The translations under genes were made by a program, and so were the position numbers. Below are positions 19,376-27,572 of a DNA stretch of 64,000 nucleotides, in pieces (the first letter of the stretch is position 1; every line of letters starts with the position of its first letter). The DNA is taken from positions 38,710 through 102,709 of the forward strand of contig NZ_NIUB01000017.1 of the NCBI RefSeq assembly GCF_002197815.1. The letters are read 5' to 3'. Source of the stretch: Pseudomonas oleovorans subsp. oleovorans. GTDB taxonomy: Bacteria > Pseudomonadota > Gammaproteobacteria > Pseudomonadales > Pseudomonadaceae. Below the pieces are notes generated by a model that was not told where the DNA came from, made no database searches, and was given only the letters and a program-made list of their open reading frames with translations.

Positions 19376-19502
19376 GCAGGAGCCCCGGTCCGGTGCAAGG
19401 CTCTGGCTTTGCGTCGTTCTTTCGATTCGCCGCGGGGCGCGGCTCCTACAGGGTGAGGCAGTGTCTGGTGCTTGTGTAGGAGCCCCGACCCGGGGCGAAG
19501 CC
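19376..19502. repeat. Cluster of REP-like sequences downstream of pqqF
   Basis: One inverted pair (AGGAGCCCCGGTCCGG... and ...GCGGGGCGCGGCTCCTACA) is followed by a half-copy TGTAGGAGCCCCGACCCGGG. The same motif (GGAGCGGCGCCCCG, CCCCGGGGCG) appears at the extreme right end of the window. Confidence 0.65.
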
Positions 19503-19741
19503 TTGTGCAGCTGCGCCGCTCGTTACTGGCGCATGTCTACGCCCTAGGGCTGGCCCGGTACTAATACCTTTCTCCCGCTACCGGTAGCAGGTCGGTCGCG
19601 AGCCGGCGGGAGCACGCCGGTAGCGCCCGGCCAAAGCAGCAGCGAATCGCTGCCAAGGCAGCGTATGGCCCGCCGGACCCGCTTTCGATAATCGCCTCCG
19701 ACACGACTGCCCTGGCGGTCGCCACTCAAGCGGAGAGCGTT
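19503..19741 (+). promoter_or_regulatory. Porin upstream region with palindrome
   Basis: This non-coding stretch before the porin contains a perfect 12-bp palindrome GCTACCGGTAGC at 19577-19588 and a partial repeat CCGGTAGC at about 19618. These could be operator half-sites. No promoter hexamers are convincing. The porin ribosome site GGAGAG is at its right end. I searched it for a pqqA-like peptide and saw none. Confidence 0.35.
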
Positions 19742-20926
19742 ATGCACAACAACAAGATCGCCATCACTCGACTTCTGCCCCTGACCCTGGCCACCGCCGT
19801 CGCTCTGGCGACCGCGCAGCAGGCCGCCGCCGAGATCGTCCTGTACGACAAGGACGACACCACTTTCTCCACCGACGGCTACATCAACGCCTTCTACGTC
19901 AACAGCGACGTCGATCGTGACGGCGAGCAATTCGACCGTCGCCAGTCGCGGGTGAAGATGGGCTTTCTGCCCAACTGGATCGGCTTCAACTTCGGCAAGC
20001 AGATCGACGGGCTCAAGCTGACCGGTCGCTCGTCCTTCTGGGTCACCATCAACGACAGCGAAACCAACGGCACCGACACCGCCATCGATGTGCGCCAGTT
20101 CTACGGCACCGTTTCCAGCCCGGAATGGGGCGAGGTGCTGGTGGGTAAGGACTTCGGTCTGTTCTCGCGCTCCAACATCTTCCTCGACGAGCTGCTGGCC
20201 GGTTACGGCAACGTCTCCGACACCCTCGGCCTGGTGGACGGCAACGGCGTTTCGTTCGGCAACATCGGCACTGGCTACCCGTACCCGTTCCCGACCTCGC
20301 AGATCACCTACCGCAACAACAACCTGGCCGAAGGCCTGCGTGTGGCCGTGGGCATCATGGACCCGGTCGACACCAACGACGACAGCGCCACCGGCAAGGC
20401 CTACCAGGAAAATCCGCGCTTCGAATCGGAAGTCAGCTACCAGTTCGATCTTGGCGGCTCGACCATCTACACCTGGGTCAACGGCGCCTACCAGACCTCC
20501 GAGAACACCGACGACAGCGTCGACAAGGTCACCTCCAAGGGCCTCGGCTATGGCGTGCAGGCCAAGTTCGGCGGCCTGTCTCTGACCGGCTCGGGATTCC
20601 AGGCCAAGGGCATCAACCCCTTCTTCACCAACAACCTGGGTGAGCCGACCCTGCGTGACATCGACAGCGACGGCTATCTGCTGCAGGGCTCCTACACCTG
20701 GGGCAAGAACCGCGTGGCGCTGTCCTACGGCAAGACCGAGGACGACGGCAACGGCCTGGGTGTGGCGGCGGACTACGAGACCCGTGGCATCGCCTATTTC
20801 CGCACCATCAACGACAACCTCAAGCTGGTCGCCGAGTACAACCAGTACCAGATCGATGCCGCCGCCGGCAGCGGTCTGAACGAGGACACCGACACCTTCG
20901 CCGTCGGTGCGGTGCTCAGCTGGTAA
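19742..20926 (+). CDS. Outer-membrane porin
   Basis: Secreted beta-barrel protein of 394 residues. The signal peptide (ITRLLPLTLATAVALATAQQAAA) is cleaved before EIVLYDKDDTTFSTDGYINAF. The mature part alternates hydrophobic and polar residues, is rich in Gly, Asn and Asp, and ends in the outer-membrane targeting motif with terminal aromatic residue (FAVGAVLSW). The repeated strands (VKMGFLPNWIGFNFGKQIDG, GYGVQAKFGGLSLTGSGFQAK) fit the general Gram-negative porin fold. Substrate cannot be inferred. Its own terminator follows. Codon use is strongly biased to C-ending codons, in keeping with high expression. Confidence 0.88.
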   Translation: MHNNKIAITRLLPLTLATAVALATAQQAAAEIVLYDKDDTTFSTDGYINAFYVNSDVDRDGEQFDRRQSRVKMGFLPNWIGFNFGKQIDGLKLTGRSSFWVTINDSETNGTDTAIDVRQFYGTVSSPEWGEVLVGKDFGLFSRSNIFLDELLAGYGNVSDTLGLVDGNGVSFGNIGTGYPYPFPTSQITYRNNNLAEGLRVAVGIMDPVDTNDDSATGKAYQENPRFESEVSYQFDLGGSTIYTWVNGAYQTSENTDDSVDKVTSKGLGYGVQAKFGGLSLTGSGFQAKGINPFFTNNLGEPTLRDIDSDGYLLQGSYTWGKNRVALSYGKTEDDGNGLGVAADYETRGIAYFRTINDNLKLVAEYNQYQIDAAAGSGLNEDTDTFAVGAVLSW

Positions 20927-20946
20927 GCCATACGGCTTGCGGACGA

Positions 20947-20975
20947 CGGGAGGCCCAAGGGCCTCCCGTTCTTTT
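20947..20975 (+). terminator. Rho-independent terminator of the porin gene
   Basis: A 10-bp stem CGGGAGGCCC/GGGCCTCCCG with a 2-base AA loop is followed by TTCTTTT, 20 bp past the stop codon. Confidence 0.92.
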
Positions 20976-20976
20976 C

Positions 20977-21166
20977 GAGCCTGTTCACGATCTGCTGCGC
21001 GTCGGCGCTACTGCGTTAAAAACAAGCTGGATCGCCAGCCCGGTCGGAATGCTCATGTGCAAAAGTACAGTCGCCCGCGACCTCGGCCGCTCCTCGCTTG
21101 TTTTTGCGGGGCCGCCATCGGTGTTGTATCGCTCTAGCTCGCCAGATCGTGAACAGACTCTCAGGG
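20977..21166. repeat. MITE-like long inverted repeat, copy 1
   Basis: The ends GAGCCTGTTCACGATCTG and CAGATCGTGAACAGACTC are inverted copies of each other across about 190 bp. Inside are CTGCGTTAAAAACAAGCT, ATGCTCATGTGC and CCTCGCTTGTTTTTGCG, which pair further. A second, diverged element with the same core (CTGCGTTAAAAACAGGCT, AATGCTCATTTAC) is at 55221. No coding capacity. Confidence 0.75.
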
Positions 21167-21184
21167 ATCGAAAGGAAGAATTCA

Positions 21185-21577
21185 ATGATCGGACTCTGGA
21201 GCGAATCGGCTCAAACCTATCTGCTGGTACTGGCGATCAGCACTACGCTGGTCTTTGCGCTGCCCATCTTCCTCGTGCCGCTGGCCTGGGCGCGCCTGAT
21301 GCGTTGGCGCATTCCGCAGGACATCGACCTGGCGGTGTATTTCGGGCGCTGTCTGGGCGCCTTCATCCTCATCGTCGAAGCGCTGATGCTGCGCGCCGCG
21401 CTGACCGGTGAAGCGCTGCACACCACCTTCGAGGTGCTGGCCGCGGTGGCCCTGCTGATGGTGCTGGTGCATGTGCATGGCGCGATCAAGCGCATCCAGC
21501 CGTGGACGGAAACCCTGGAGATCGGCTTTTACGCCGGAATGTTCGTGCTGAACCTGATGTTCTGGCCGGCCCTGTAA
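21185..21577 (+). CDS. Small integral membrane protein, function unknown
   Basis: From ATG 21185 (AGGAAG about eight bases upstream) it is a 130-residue protein with four predicted membrane helices, around residues 10-35, 50-70, 78-97 and 112-128. The longer upstream frame starts inside the palindromic element and was rejected. No catalytic motif is seen; VHVHGAIKR and two conserved-looking Glu residues lie between helices 3 and 4. It sits between the porin and nosP on the same strand. A functional link to either is not shown. Confidence 0.75.
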   Translation: MIGLWSESAQTYLLVLAISTTLVFALPIFLVPLAWARLMRWRIPQDIDLAVYFGRCLGAFILIVEALMLRAALTGEALHTTFEVLAAVALLMVLVHVHGAIKRIQPWTETLEIGFYAGMFVLNLMFWPAL

Positions 21578-21605
21578 GAACACTGGTGCGCACGGCGCAG
21601 CAGTT

Positions 21606-21660
21606 TGTAGGGCGGGTGCAACCCGCCGTTGCCCCACTGGCGGGTTGCACCCGCCCTACA
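21606..21660. repeat. Palindromic repeat (GTAGGGCGGGT family)
   Basis: TGTAGGGCGGGTGCAACCCG pairs with CGGGTTGCACCCGCCCTACA in a perfect arm pair around an 11-15 base centre. It lies between the small membrane protein and nosP. Confidence 0.9.
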
Positions 21661-21824
21661 TATTGAATTGCCCATGCATGGCGTGACCAGGGTGGCGGCG
21701 TGCGTCGCGTACTGCTTCGCGAGTACGCCCTACGGATCGACTACCCAGTACTCAAGTAGCATGGGGCGGGCAGCGCCGGCTTCGTAGAATTTCGCCATGA
21801 TCAGCAGGTGCATTGGGGCGTGAT

Positions 21825-22988
21825 ATGGCCTTGCAACAGCCGGACGGCGTGCTAAGCGCCGTCTCCAGCACGAAGGATGTGGAATTGGCCGCCCAGGAAC
21901 TGGCGCGCCAGCTGATCCACCCCTATCTCGGTTTCGTGCTGTTCTTCTGCTCGGCCGAATACGATCTCGACGGGCTCGGCCAGGCGCTGGAGGCCCATTT
22001 CGGCGGCGTCAGCCTGGTCGGCTGCACCAGCGCCGGTGAGATCACCCCGCAGGGCTATGGCCGTGGCTGCGTGGTGGCGCTGGGCTTCGACCTGCGCTGT
22101 TTCTCCATCGCCAGCGTGCTGATCGACGAGATGGAACGCTTCAATCTGCTCGATGCGCAGCATCTGGTCGATGGCCTGGTCAAGGATTGCCGCAGCAACG
22201 AGCTGGCCTCGATCAAGGGCCACAGCTTCGCCCTGACCCTGCTCGACGGCTTGTCCAGCCGCGAAGAACTGGTGCTCGGCGCGCTCAGTGCGGCGCTGGG
22301 CAGCATCCCGCACTTCGGCGGCTCGGCCGGGGACGATAACCACCTGACCCATACCCACGTTTATCACGGCGGCCGCTTCCACAGCGGTGCAGCGGTCGTG
22401 GTGCTGTTCAATACCTGGCTGGAGTTCGAGGTGTTCAGCACCCACCACATCCAACCCAGCGCGGAAAAGCTGGTGGTGACCCGCGCCGACAGCGCCACGC
22501 GCCGGGTGTACGAACTCAATGCCGCACCGGCCGCGCAGGAATATGCCGAGCTGATCGGTGTGCCGGTCGAGGCGCTGGATCTGCGGGCGTTCGCTGCTTA
22601 TCCGCTGGCGGTACGGATCAGCGATCACTACTACGTGCGCTCGATCCAGCAGGTGCACGACGACCTCAGCCTGACCTTCTACTGCGCGGTGGAGAACGGC
22701 ATCGTCCTCACTGCCATGCATCCCGGCCCCTTGCTGCCCAATCTGCAGCAACTGTTCGCCGGGCTGGAGCAGCGCCTCGGTCCGCTGCTGCTGACCATCG
22801 GCTGCGACTGCTTCCTGCGCCGCCTGGAGATCGAGAACGATGGCGGCGTCGAGTCGGTCGCCACGCTGCTGCGCCAGCAGCGGGTGATCGGCTTCAACAC
22901 CTACGGAGAGCAGTTCAATGGCATGCACATCAACCAGACCTTCACCGGCGTCGCAATTGGCCGACCTGTTGGGCGTGCCGAGCGCTGA
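21825..22988 (+). CDS. nosP: FIST-domain nitric oxide sensor NosP
   Basis: A 387-residue FIST-domain protein. The N-terminal FIST core (LGFVLFFCSAEYDLDGLGQALEAHFGGVSLVGCTSAGEI) and the C-terminal FIST_C part (GVPVEALDLRAFAAYPLAVRISDHYYVRSI, FYCAVENGIVLTAM, IGFNTYGEQFNGMHINQTFTG) are both complete. In Pseudomonas the protein encoded beside the NahK kinase binds haem, senses NO and inhibits the kinase. That adjacency is exact here: nahK begins inside the 3' end of this gene. The start is ATG 21825 rather than the TTG twelve bases earlier. Confidence 0.88.
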   Translation: MALQQPDGVLSAVSSTKDVELAAQELARQLIHPYLGFVLFFCSAEYDLDGLGQALEAHFGGVSLVGCTSAGEITPQGYGRGCVVALGFDLRCFSIASVLIDEMERFNLLDAQHLVDGLVKDCRSNELASIKGHSFALTLLDGLSSREELVLGALSAALGSIPHFGGSAGDDNHLTHTHVYHGGRFHSGAAVVVLFNTWLEFEVFSTHHIQPSAEKLVVTRADSATRRVYELNAAPAAQEYAELIGVPVEALDLRAFAAYPLAVRISDHYYVRSIQQVHDDLSLTFYCAVENGIVLTAMHPGPLLPNLQQLFAGLEQRLGPLLLTIGCDCFLRRLEIENDGGVESVATLLRQQRVIGFNTYGEQFNGMHINQTFTGVAIGRPVGRAER

Positions 22989-25560
22989 GCTGCAGGCACG
23001 CTGTGCGGCGCTGGAGCAGGAGAACGCCAAGCTCAGGCGCATCAACGCCGCGTTGATTGAGCGGGTCGAGTCGATCCATTCCCGTGGCGATGACGCCTAC
23101 GCGGCCTTCCAGCACTCGGTGGTGCTGTCCGAGCAGGTGCGCGAGCGCACCGACGCGCTGAACCAGGCGATGGCCGAGTTGAAGTCGAGCAACCAGTTAC
23201 TCAGCGATGCGCGGCTGCGCGCCGAGACCGCGCACCAGCATTTGATCGACGCCATCGAGAGCATCTCCGACGCCTTCGTGCTGTTCGATGATCGACAGCG
23301 CATCGTGCTATTCAACAGCCGCTTCAAGGCGCTGTGGTCGCGCAGCCGCGCGCGTATCGGCACCGGTACGCGGTTGGAGGAGATTCGCCGGCTGAGCCGC
23401 AGCACTGGTCTGGTGGTGGAAGCGCAGTTGGGCAAGGAGGGCGAGCCGAGCCTGTTCCGCCTGCAGGACGGGCGCTGGGTGCAGGTCAGTGAGCGGCCGA
23501 CCCGGGAGGGCGGGCTGGTGATCCTTTACGCCGACATCACCGAGGTGAAGCAGAGCGAGGCGCTGCGCCGCGAGCAGGCCCTGGCGCAGAAGTCGCGCCT
23601 GCTGCAGCGCGCGGTCGACAACCTGTCCCAGGGCATGGCCATGGTCAACGCCGAGGGTGCACTGGAGTTGTGGAACCACCGTTTCCTCGAACTCTGCGGC
23701 CTGGCGCCGATCAACGCCCATCGGCCGTTCGCCGAAGTGATGGCGGAAAGCGAACTTGAGCCGCTGACCCCGGACAGCCGCGATGCCGCCGGCAAACCGC
23801 TGCGCCAGGTGGAGGTGCGTCTGTTCAACGGACGCATGCTGGAAGTGCGTACTCATCCGCTGCCCACCGGCGGCTTCGTCAACACCTTCACCGATATCAC
23901 CGAGCGCCATCGCCAGGCTCAGGCGCTGAGCGACAGCGAGCGCTGGATTCGCCTGATCACCGATCACGTGCCGGCGCTGATCGCCTACCTGTCGGCTGAT
24001 CTGGTCTACGAATTCACCAACAAGGTTTACGAGGAATGGTACTGCTGGCCACGCGGCGCCATGCTCGGCCAGAGCCTGCGCGAAGTGCACAGCGAGGAGC
24101 ATTGCCAGCGTCTGGAACCCTACGTCGAATTGGCGCTGTCCGGCGAGAGCGTGACCTTCGAATTCGCCGAAACCAACCACAACGGCCAGGAGCGCTACAT
24201 GTTGCGTTCCTACGTGCCCAACCGTCAGGCCAGCGGCGAAGTGGTCGGCATCTTCGTGCTGATCCGCGATATCACCGAGCGCCGCCGCACCGCCGAGGCG
24301 TTGCACCAGGCCTATCAACACCTGGAACAGCGCGTGCGCGAGCGCACCGCCGAGCTGACCACGGTGAACGACCAGCTGCGCCGCGAGATCGACGAGCGCA
24401 CGCAGATGGAAGCGCGCCTGCGTGATGCCAAGGGCGAGGCCGAGCAGGCCAACCTGTCCAAGACCAAGTTTCTCGCTGCCGTCAGCCACGATCTGCTGCA
24501 GCCGCTCAACGCCGCGCGGCTATTCACCAGTGCCTTGCTGGAGAAGAACGACCTGAGCGGCTGCGCGCCGCTGGTACGCAACGTCAGCAACTCGCTGGAA
24601 GACGTGGAAAGTCTGCTCGGCACGCTGGTGGACATTTCCAAGCTCGATGCCGGGGTGATCAAGCCCGATATCGCGCCATTCGCCGTCAGCGAGCTGCTGG
24701 AGAACCTGGCCGCCGAGTATCACCAGATCGCCCGCAGCGAAGGCCTGCGTCTGGATTACCTGCCCAGCTCGGCCCTGGTGCGCAGCGACGTGCAGTTGCT
24801 GGCGCGGATCCTGCGCAACTTCCTCAGCAACGCCATTCGCTACACCGCCAGCGGGCGCATCCTGCTGGGCTGCCGGCGGCGCGGCAACAGCCTGTCCATC
24901 GAAGTCTGGGACACCGGCATCGGCATCGCTCAGGACAAGCTGGTGGAGATATTCCAGGAGTTCAAGCGCGGCGACAACGTGCAGCGCAAGCAGGATCGCG
25001 GCCTCGGCCTGGGCCTGGCGATCGTCGAGAAAATTGCGGGCATGCTTGGGCACCGTATTCGTGTGGCATCGCAGCAGGGCAGGGGCTCGATGTTCGCCGT
25101 CGAGGTGCCGCTGACCCGCCGCGCGCCGCGCGTGCGTGCCGTGCAGGACAGCCCGGATCTGTTGCTCGAACGCCTCAGCGGCGCGCGGGTCTGGGTGCTG
25201 GATAACGACGCGGCGATCTGCGCCGGCATGCGCACCCTGCTCGAAGGCTGGGGCTGCCGGGTGGTCACCGCGCTGAGCGAAGAAGACCTGGCGTGCCAGG
25301 TGGACAACTACCACGCCGAGGCCGACCTGCTGATCGCCGACTACCACCTCGACGACGAGCGCAATGGCGTCGACGCGGTGGCGCAGATCAACGCGCGGCG
25401 TAGCACGCCGCTACCGGCGCTGATGATCACCGCCAACTACAGCAATGAGCTCAAGCAGCAGATGCGCGAGCTGGGCCATAGCCTGCTGCACAAGCCGGTG
25501 CGACCGATGAAGCTGAAGGCGGCGATGAGTCATTTGATGGAGCGTGGAGCGGGTGTTTGA
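22918..25560 (+). CDS. nahK: Hybrid sensor kinase NahK (NosP-associated)
   Basis: An 880-residue cytoplasmic hybrid histidine kinase without membrane segments. An N-terminal coiled coil (25-105) precedes three PAS-like domains at about 107-210, 230-330 and 342-455. A second coiled coil, then HisKA with the phospho-accepting His524 in FLAAVSHDLLQPLNAAR, follow. The ATPase domain has RNFLSNAIRYT, DTGIGIAQDKL and GLGLGLAIVEKI. The C-terminal receiver has acceptor Asp808 in LLIADYHLD and KPVRP. Known homologues send phosphate to HptB and so influence biofilm formation and small-RNA control. ATG 22918 has GGAG upstream and overlaps nosP by 71 bases, suggesting tight coupling. Confidence 0.9.
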   Translation: MACTSTRPSPASQLADLLGVPSAELQARCAALEQENAKLRRINAALIERVESIHSRGDDAYAAFQHSVVLSEQVRERTDALNQAMAELKSSNQLLSDARLRAETAHQHLIDAIESISDAFVLFDDRQRIVLFNSRFKALWSRSRARIGTGTRLEEIRRLSRSTGLVVEAQLGKEGEPSLFRLQDGRWVQVSERPTREGGLVILYADITEVKQSEALRREQALAQKSRLLQRAVDNLSQGMAMVNAEGALELWNHRFLELCGLAPINAHRPFAEVMAESELEPLTPDSRDAAGKPLRQVEVRLFNGRMLEVRTHPLPTGGFVNTFTDITERHRQAQALSDSERWIRLITDHVPALIAYLSADLVYEFTNKVYEEWYCWPRGAMLGQSLREVHSEEHCQRLEPYVELALSGESVTFEFAETNHNGQERYMLRSYVPNRQASGEVVGIFVLIRDITERRRTAEALHQAYQHLEQRVRERTAELTTVNDQLRREIDERTQMEARLRDAKGEAEQANLSKTKFLAAVSHDLLQPLNAARLFTSALLEKNDLSGCAPLVRNVSNSLEDVESLLGTLVDISKLDAGVIKPDIAPFAVSELLENLAAEYHQIARSEGLRLDYLPSSALVRSDVQLLARILRNFLSNAIRYTASGRILLGCRRRGNSLSIEVWDTGIGIAQDKLVEIFQEFKRGDNVQRKQDRGLGLGLAIVEKIAGMLGHRIRVASQQGRGSMFAVEVPLTRRAPRVRAVQDSPDLLLERLSGARVWVLDNDAAICAGMRTLLEGWGCRVVTALSEEDLACQVDNYHAEADLLIADYHLDDERNGVDAVAQINARRSTPLPALMITANYSNELKQQMRELGHSLLHKPVRPMKLKAAMSHLMERGAGV

Positions 25561-25636
25561 TCGCGGGTCATATCCGTAGGGTGCTGCCTGTTCAGCGGAC
25601 AGGTTTACAGGTCGTGAGTCGCAATCGGACGATATT

Positions 25637-25702
25637 TGTAGGAGCCGGCTTGCCGGCGATCAGGCCACGGATACATGGATCGCCCGCAAGCGGGCTCCTA
25701 CA
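25637..25702. repeat. REP-like palindromic repeat (GTAGGAGCCGGCTTGCCGGC family)
   Basis: Same arms as the copy at 4999 (GTAGGAGCCGGCTTGCCGGC and GCCCGCAAGCGGGCTCCTAC), 77 bp downstream of nahK. Confidence 0.88.
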
Positions 25703-26085
25703 ACAAGCAGCACTCGCAAAGGGGGCATATTTGTGAGTCGTGATGAGCTGTTGCTGGCGTCTGCTCAGCGAGCCCGTAGCTGATGCAATCCGGGAAAGAT
25801 CACGCCGTTCTGCCCCGGATTTCATCCGGCTACGCACGTTCATTCCGACACTTGTTCGTCGTGTAGTCGGTACAAAAGCGGTTGCGCTTGACCAGTCGGT
25901 CACGCAATGTGACAGCTAAGTGTCCGGGGCCACTGCAGGGCGGGGCTGCAAGCTTTTTACCTTCACCGCGCGCTGCGATGGCCAGTGAATTTTTGCTGTG
26001 CCACGCAATGGGGCGGCGTCTCATGACAGAAACATCGCGCCGCACCATTTCGGTGCTTTCTGTTTGGGTTTTGTTGGTATCTATT
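25703..26085. other. Non-coding stretch between nahK and the ATP-grasp operon
   Basis: About 380 bp with no convincing reading frame; the short frames present have no ribosome sites and no recognisable features. It contains a small inverted repeat GTCAC-GCAAT-GTGAC at 25899-25913 and a degenerate repeat fragment (CCGGATTTCATCCGG, about 25817). It becomes AT-rich towards the downstream operon, which suggests the promoter region. Confidence 0.5.
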
Positions 26086-26107
26086 TGAAATTAAAGGATT
26101 AATTTCA
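26086..26107 (+). promoter_or_regulatory. Perfect AT-rich inverted repeat upstream of the ATP-grasp operon
   Basis: TGAAATTAA (26086-26094) and TTAATTTCA (26099-26107) are perfect 9-bp arms around AGGA, 53 bp before the start codon of the operon, in the most AT-rich part of the region. Position and symmetry fit an operator for a dimeric repressor. Confidence 0.5.
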
Positions 26108-26160
26108 TTGGCTCGGGCCTTGCAGAGGATGCTGCAAGTCCGGGTGACAAGGAGTACGGC

Positions 26161-27570
26161 ATGGCCCGCACCTTTTATGACGAGATGTACGACGCGAGCG
26201 GTGCTGTCCGCCCGCATTACCGCGAATTTGCCCGCTGGTTGGCAGAGACGCCGGACGATCTGCTGGCTCAGCGCCGACGAGAAGCCGACCTATTGTTCCA
26301 CCGCGCCGGTATCACCTTCACCCTCTACGGAGATGATCAGGGCACCGAGCGGCTGATCCCCTTCGACATCATTCCCCGCTCCATCCCCGCCAGCGAATGG
26401 CGTATCGTCGAACGCGGCTGCATCCAGCGTGTGCAGGCACTCAACCTGTTCCTCGCCGACCTCTACCACGACCAGCGCATCATCAAGGCGGGGATCATCC
26501 CGGCCGAGCAGGTGCTGGCCAATGAGGGCTACCAGATGGCCATGAAGGGCCTCGACCTGCACCGCGACATCTACGCGCACATTGCCGGGGTCGACCTGGT
26601 ACGTGACGGCGACGGCAGCTACTACGTACTGGAAGACAACCTGCGCACGCCCAGCGGCGTGAGCTACATGCTCGAAGACCGCAAGATGATGATGCGCCTG
26701 TTCCCTGAGCTGTTCGCCGCTCAGCGCGTGGCGCCGGTGGACCACTACCCGAACCTGCTGCTCGATGCGCTGAAGAGTTCCAGTCCGCTGGACAACCCCA
26801 CGGTGGTGGTGCTGACGCCGGGCCGCTTCAACAGCGCCTACTTCGAACACGCCTTCCTTGCCCGCGAGATGGGCGTGGAACTGGTGGAGGGCGCCGACCT
26901 GTTCGTGCGTGACGACAAGGTTTACATGCGCACCACCGCCGGTGCGCGGCAGGTGGACGTGATCTATCGCCGCCTCGATGATGCCTTCCTCGACCCGCTG
27001 GCCTTCAATCCTGATTCGATGCTCGGCGTGGCGGGGCTGCTGTCGGCCTACCGCTCGCGCAACGTGGTGTTGGCCAACGCCATCGGCACCGGCGTGGCCG
27101 ACGACAAGTCGATCTACCCCTATGTCGGCGACATGATCCGCTTCTATCTGGACGAAGAGCCGATCCTCAAGAACGTACCCACCTGGCAGTGTCGCAAGCC
27201 GGAGGAGTTGTCCCACGTGCTGGCCAACCTGTCCGAACTGGTGGTCAAGGAGACTCAAGGCTCGGGCGGCTACGGCATGCTGGTCGGTCCGGCGGCGAGC
27301 AAGGCCGAGATCGAGAACTTCCGCGCGCGGCTGATGGCCAAGCCGGAGGCCTATATCGCCCAGCCGACGCTGTGCCTGTCGACCTGTCCTACCTTCGTCG
27401 AACGCGGCATCGCCCCGCGCCATATCGACCTGCGCCCGTTCGTCCTGACCGGTCGCGAAACCCGCCTGGTGCCCGGCGGCCTGACGCGCGTGGCACTGCG
27501 CGAAGGCTCGCTGGTGGTCAACTCGTCGCAAGGCGGCGGTACCAAGGACACCTGGGTGGTGGAGGACTAA
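26161..27570 (+). CDS. Circularly permuted ATP-grasp protein (DUF404/DUF407 type)
   Basis: A 469-residue protein of the circularly permuted ATP-grasp type 2 family. Hallmarks are RREADLLFHRAGITFTLYGDDQG, IPFDIIPRSIPASEW near the N-terminus and the conserved PSGVSYMLEDRKMMMRLFPELF. VIYRRLDDAFLDP and the C-terminal KETQGSGGYGMLVGP, a phosphate-loop-like segment, complete the set. Family members are thought to form peptide or amide bonds, but the substrate is not established. The gene leads a three-gene operon with an alpha-E protein 2 bp downstream and a transglutaminase-like protein, the usual partners. The palindrome at 26086 precedes it. Confidence 0.9.
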   Translation: MARTFYDEMYDASGAVRPHYREFARWLAETPDDLLAQRRREADLLFHRAGITFTLYGDDQGTERLIPFDIIPRSIPASEWRIVERGCIQRVQALNLFLADLYHDQRIIKAGIIPAEQVLANEGYQMAMKGLDLHRDIYAHIAGVDLVRDGDGSYYVLEDNLRTPSGVSYMLEDRKMMMRLFPELFAAQRVAPVDHYPNLLLDALKSSSPLDNPTVVVLTPGRFNSAYFEHAFLAREMGVELVEGADLFVRDDKVYMRTTAGARQVDVIYRRLDDAFLDPLAFNPDSMLGVAGLLSAYRSRNVVLANAIGTGVADDKSIYPYVGDMIRFYLDEEPILKNVPTWQCRKPEELSHVLANLSELVVKETQGSGGYGMLVGPAASKAEIENFRARLMAKPEAYIAQPTLCLSTCPTFVERGIAPRHIDLRPFVLTGRETRLVPGGLTRVALREGSLVVNSSQGGGTKDTWVVED

Positions 27571-27572
27571 TC

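Noticed and set aside
19316..19741. Search for pqqA after pqqF
   Set aside because: No short frame with the conserved Glu-x-x-x-Tyr core of PqqA was seen in this region on either strand.
25899..25913. GTCAC-GCAAT-GTGAC as a cAMP-receptor (Vfr) site
   Set aside because: The arms lack the TGTGA-N6-TCACA layout (order and spacing are reversed), and it is about 250 bp from any start.
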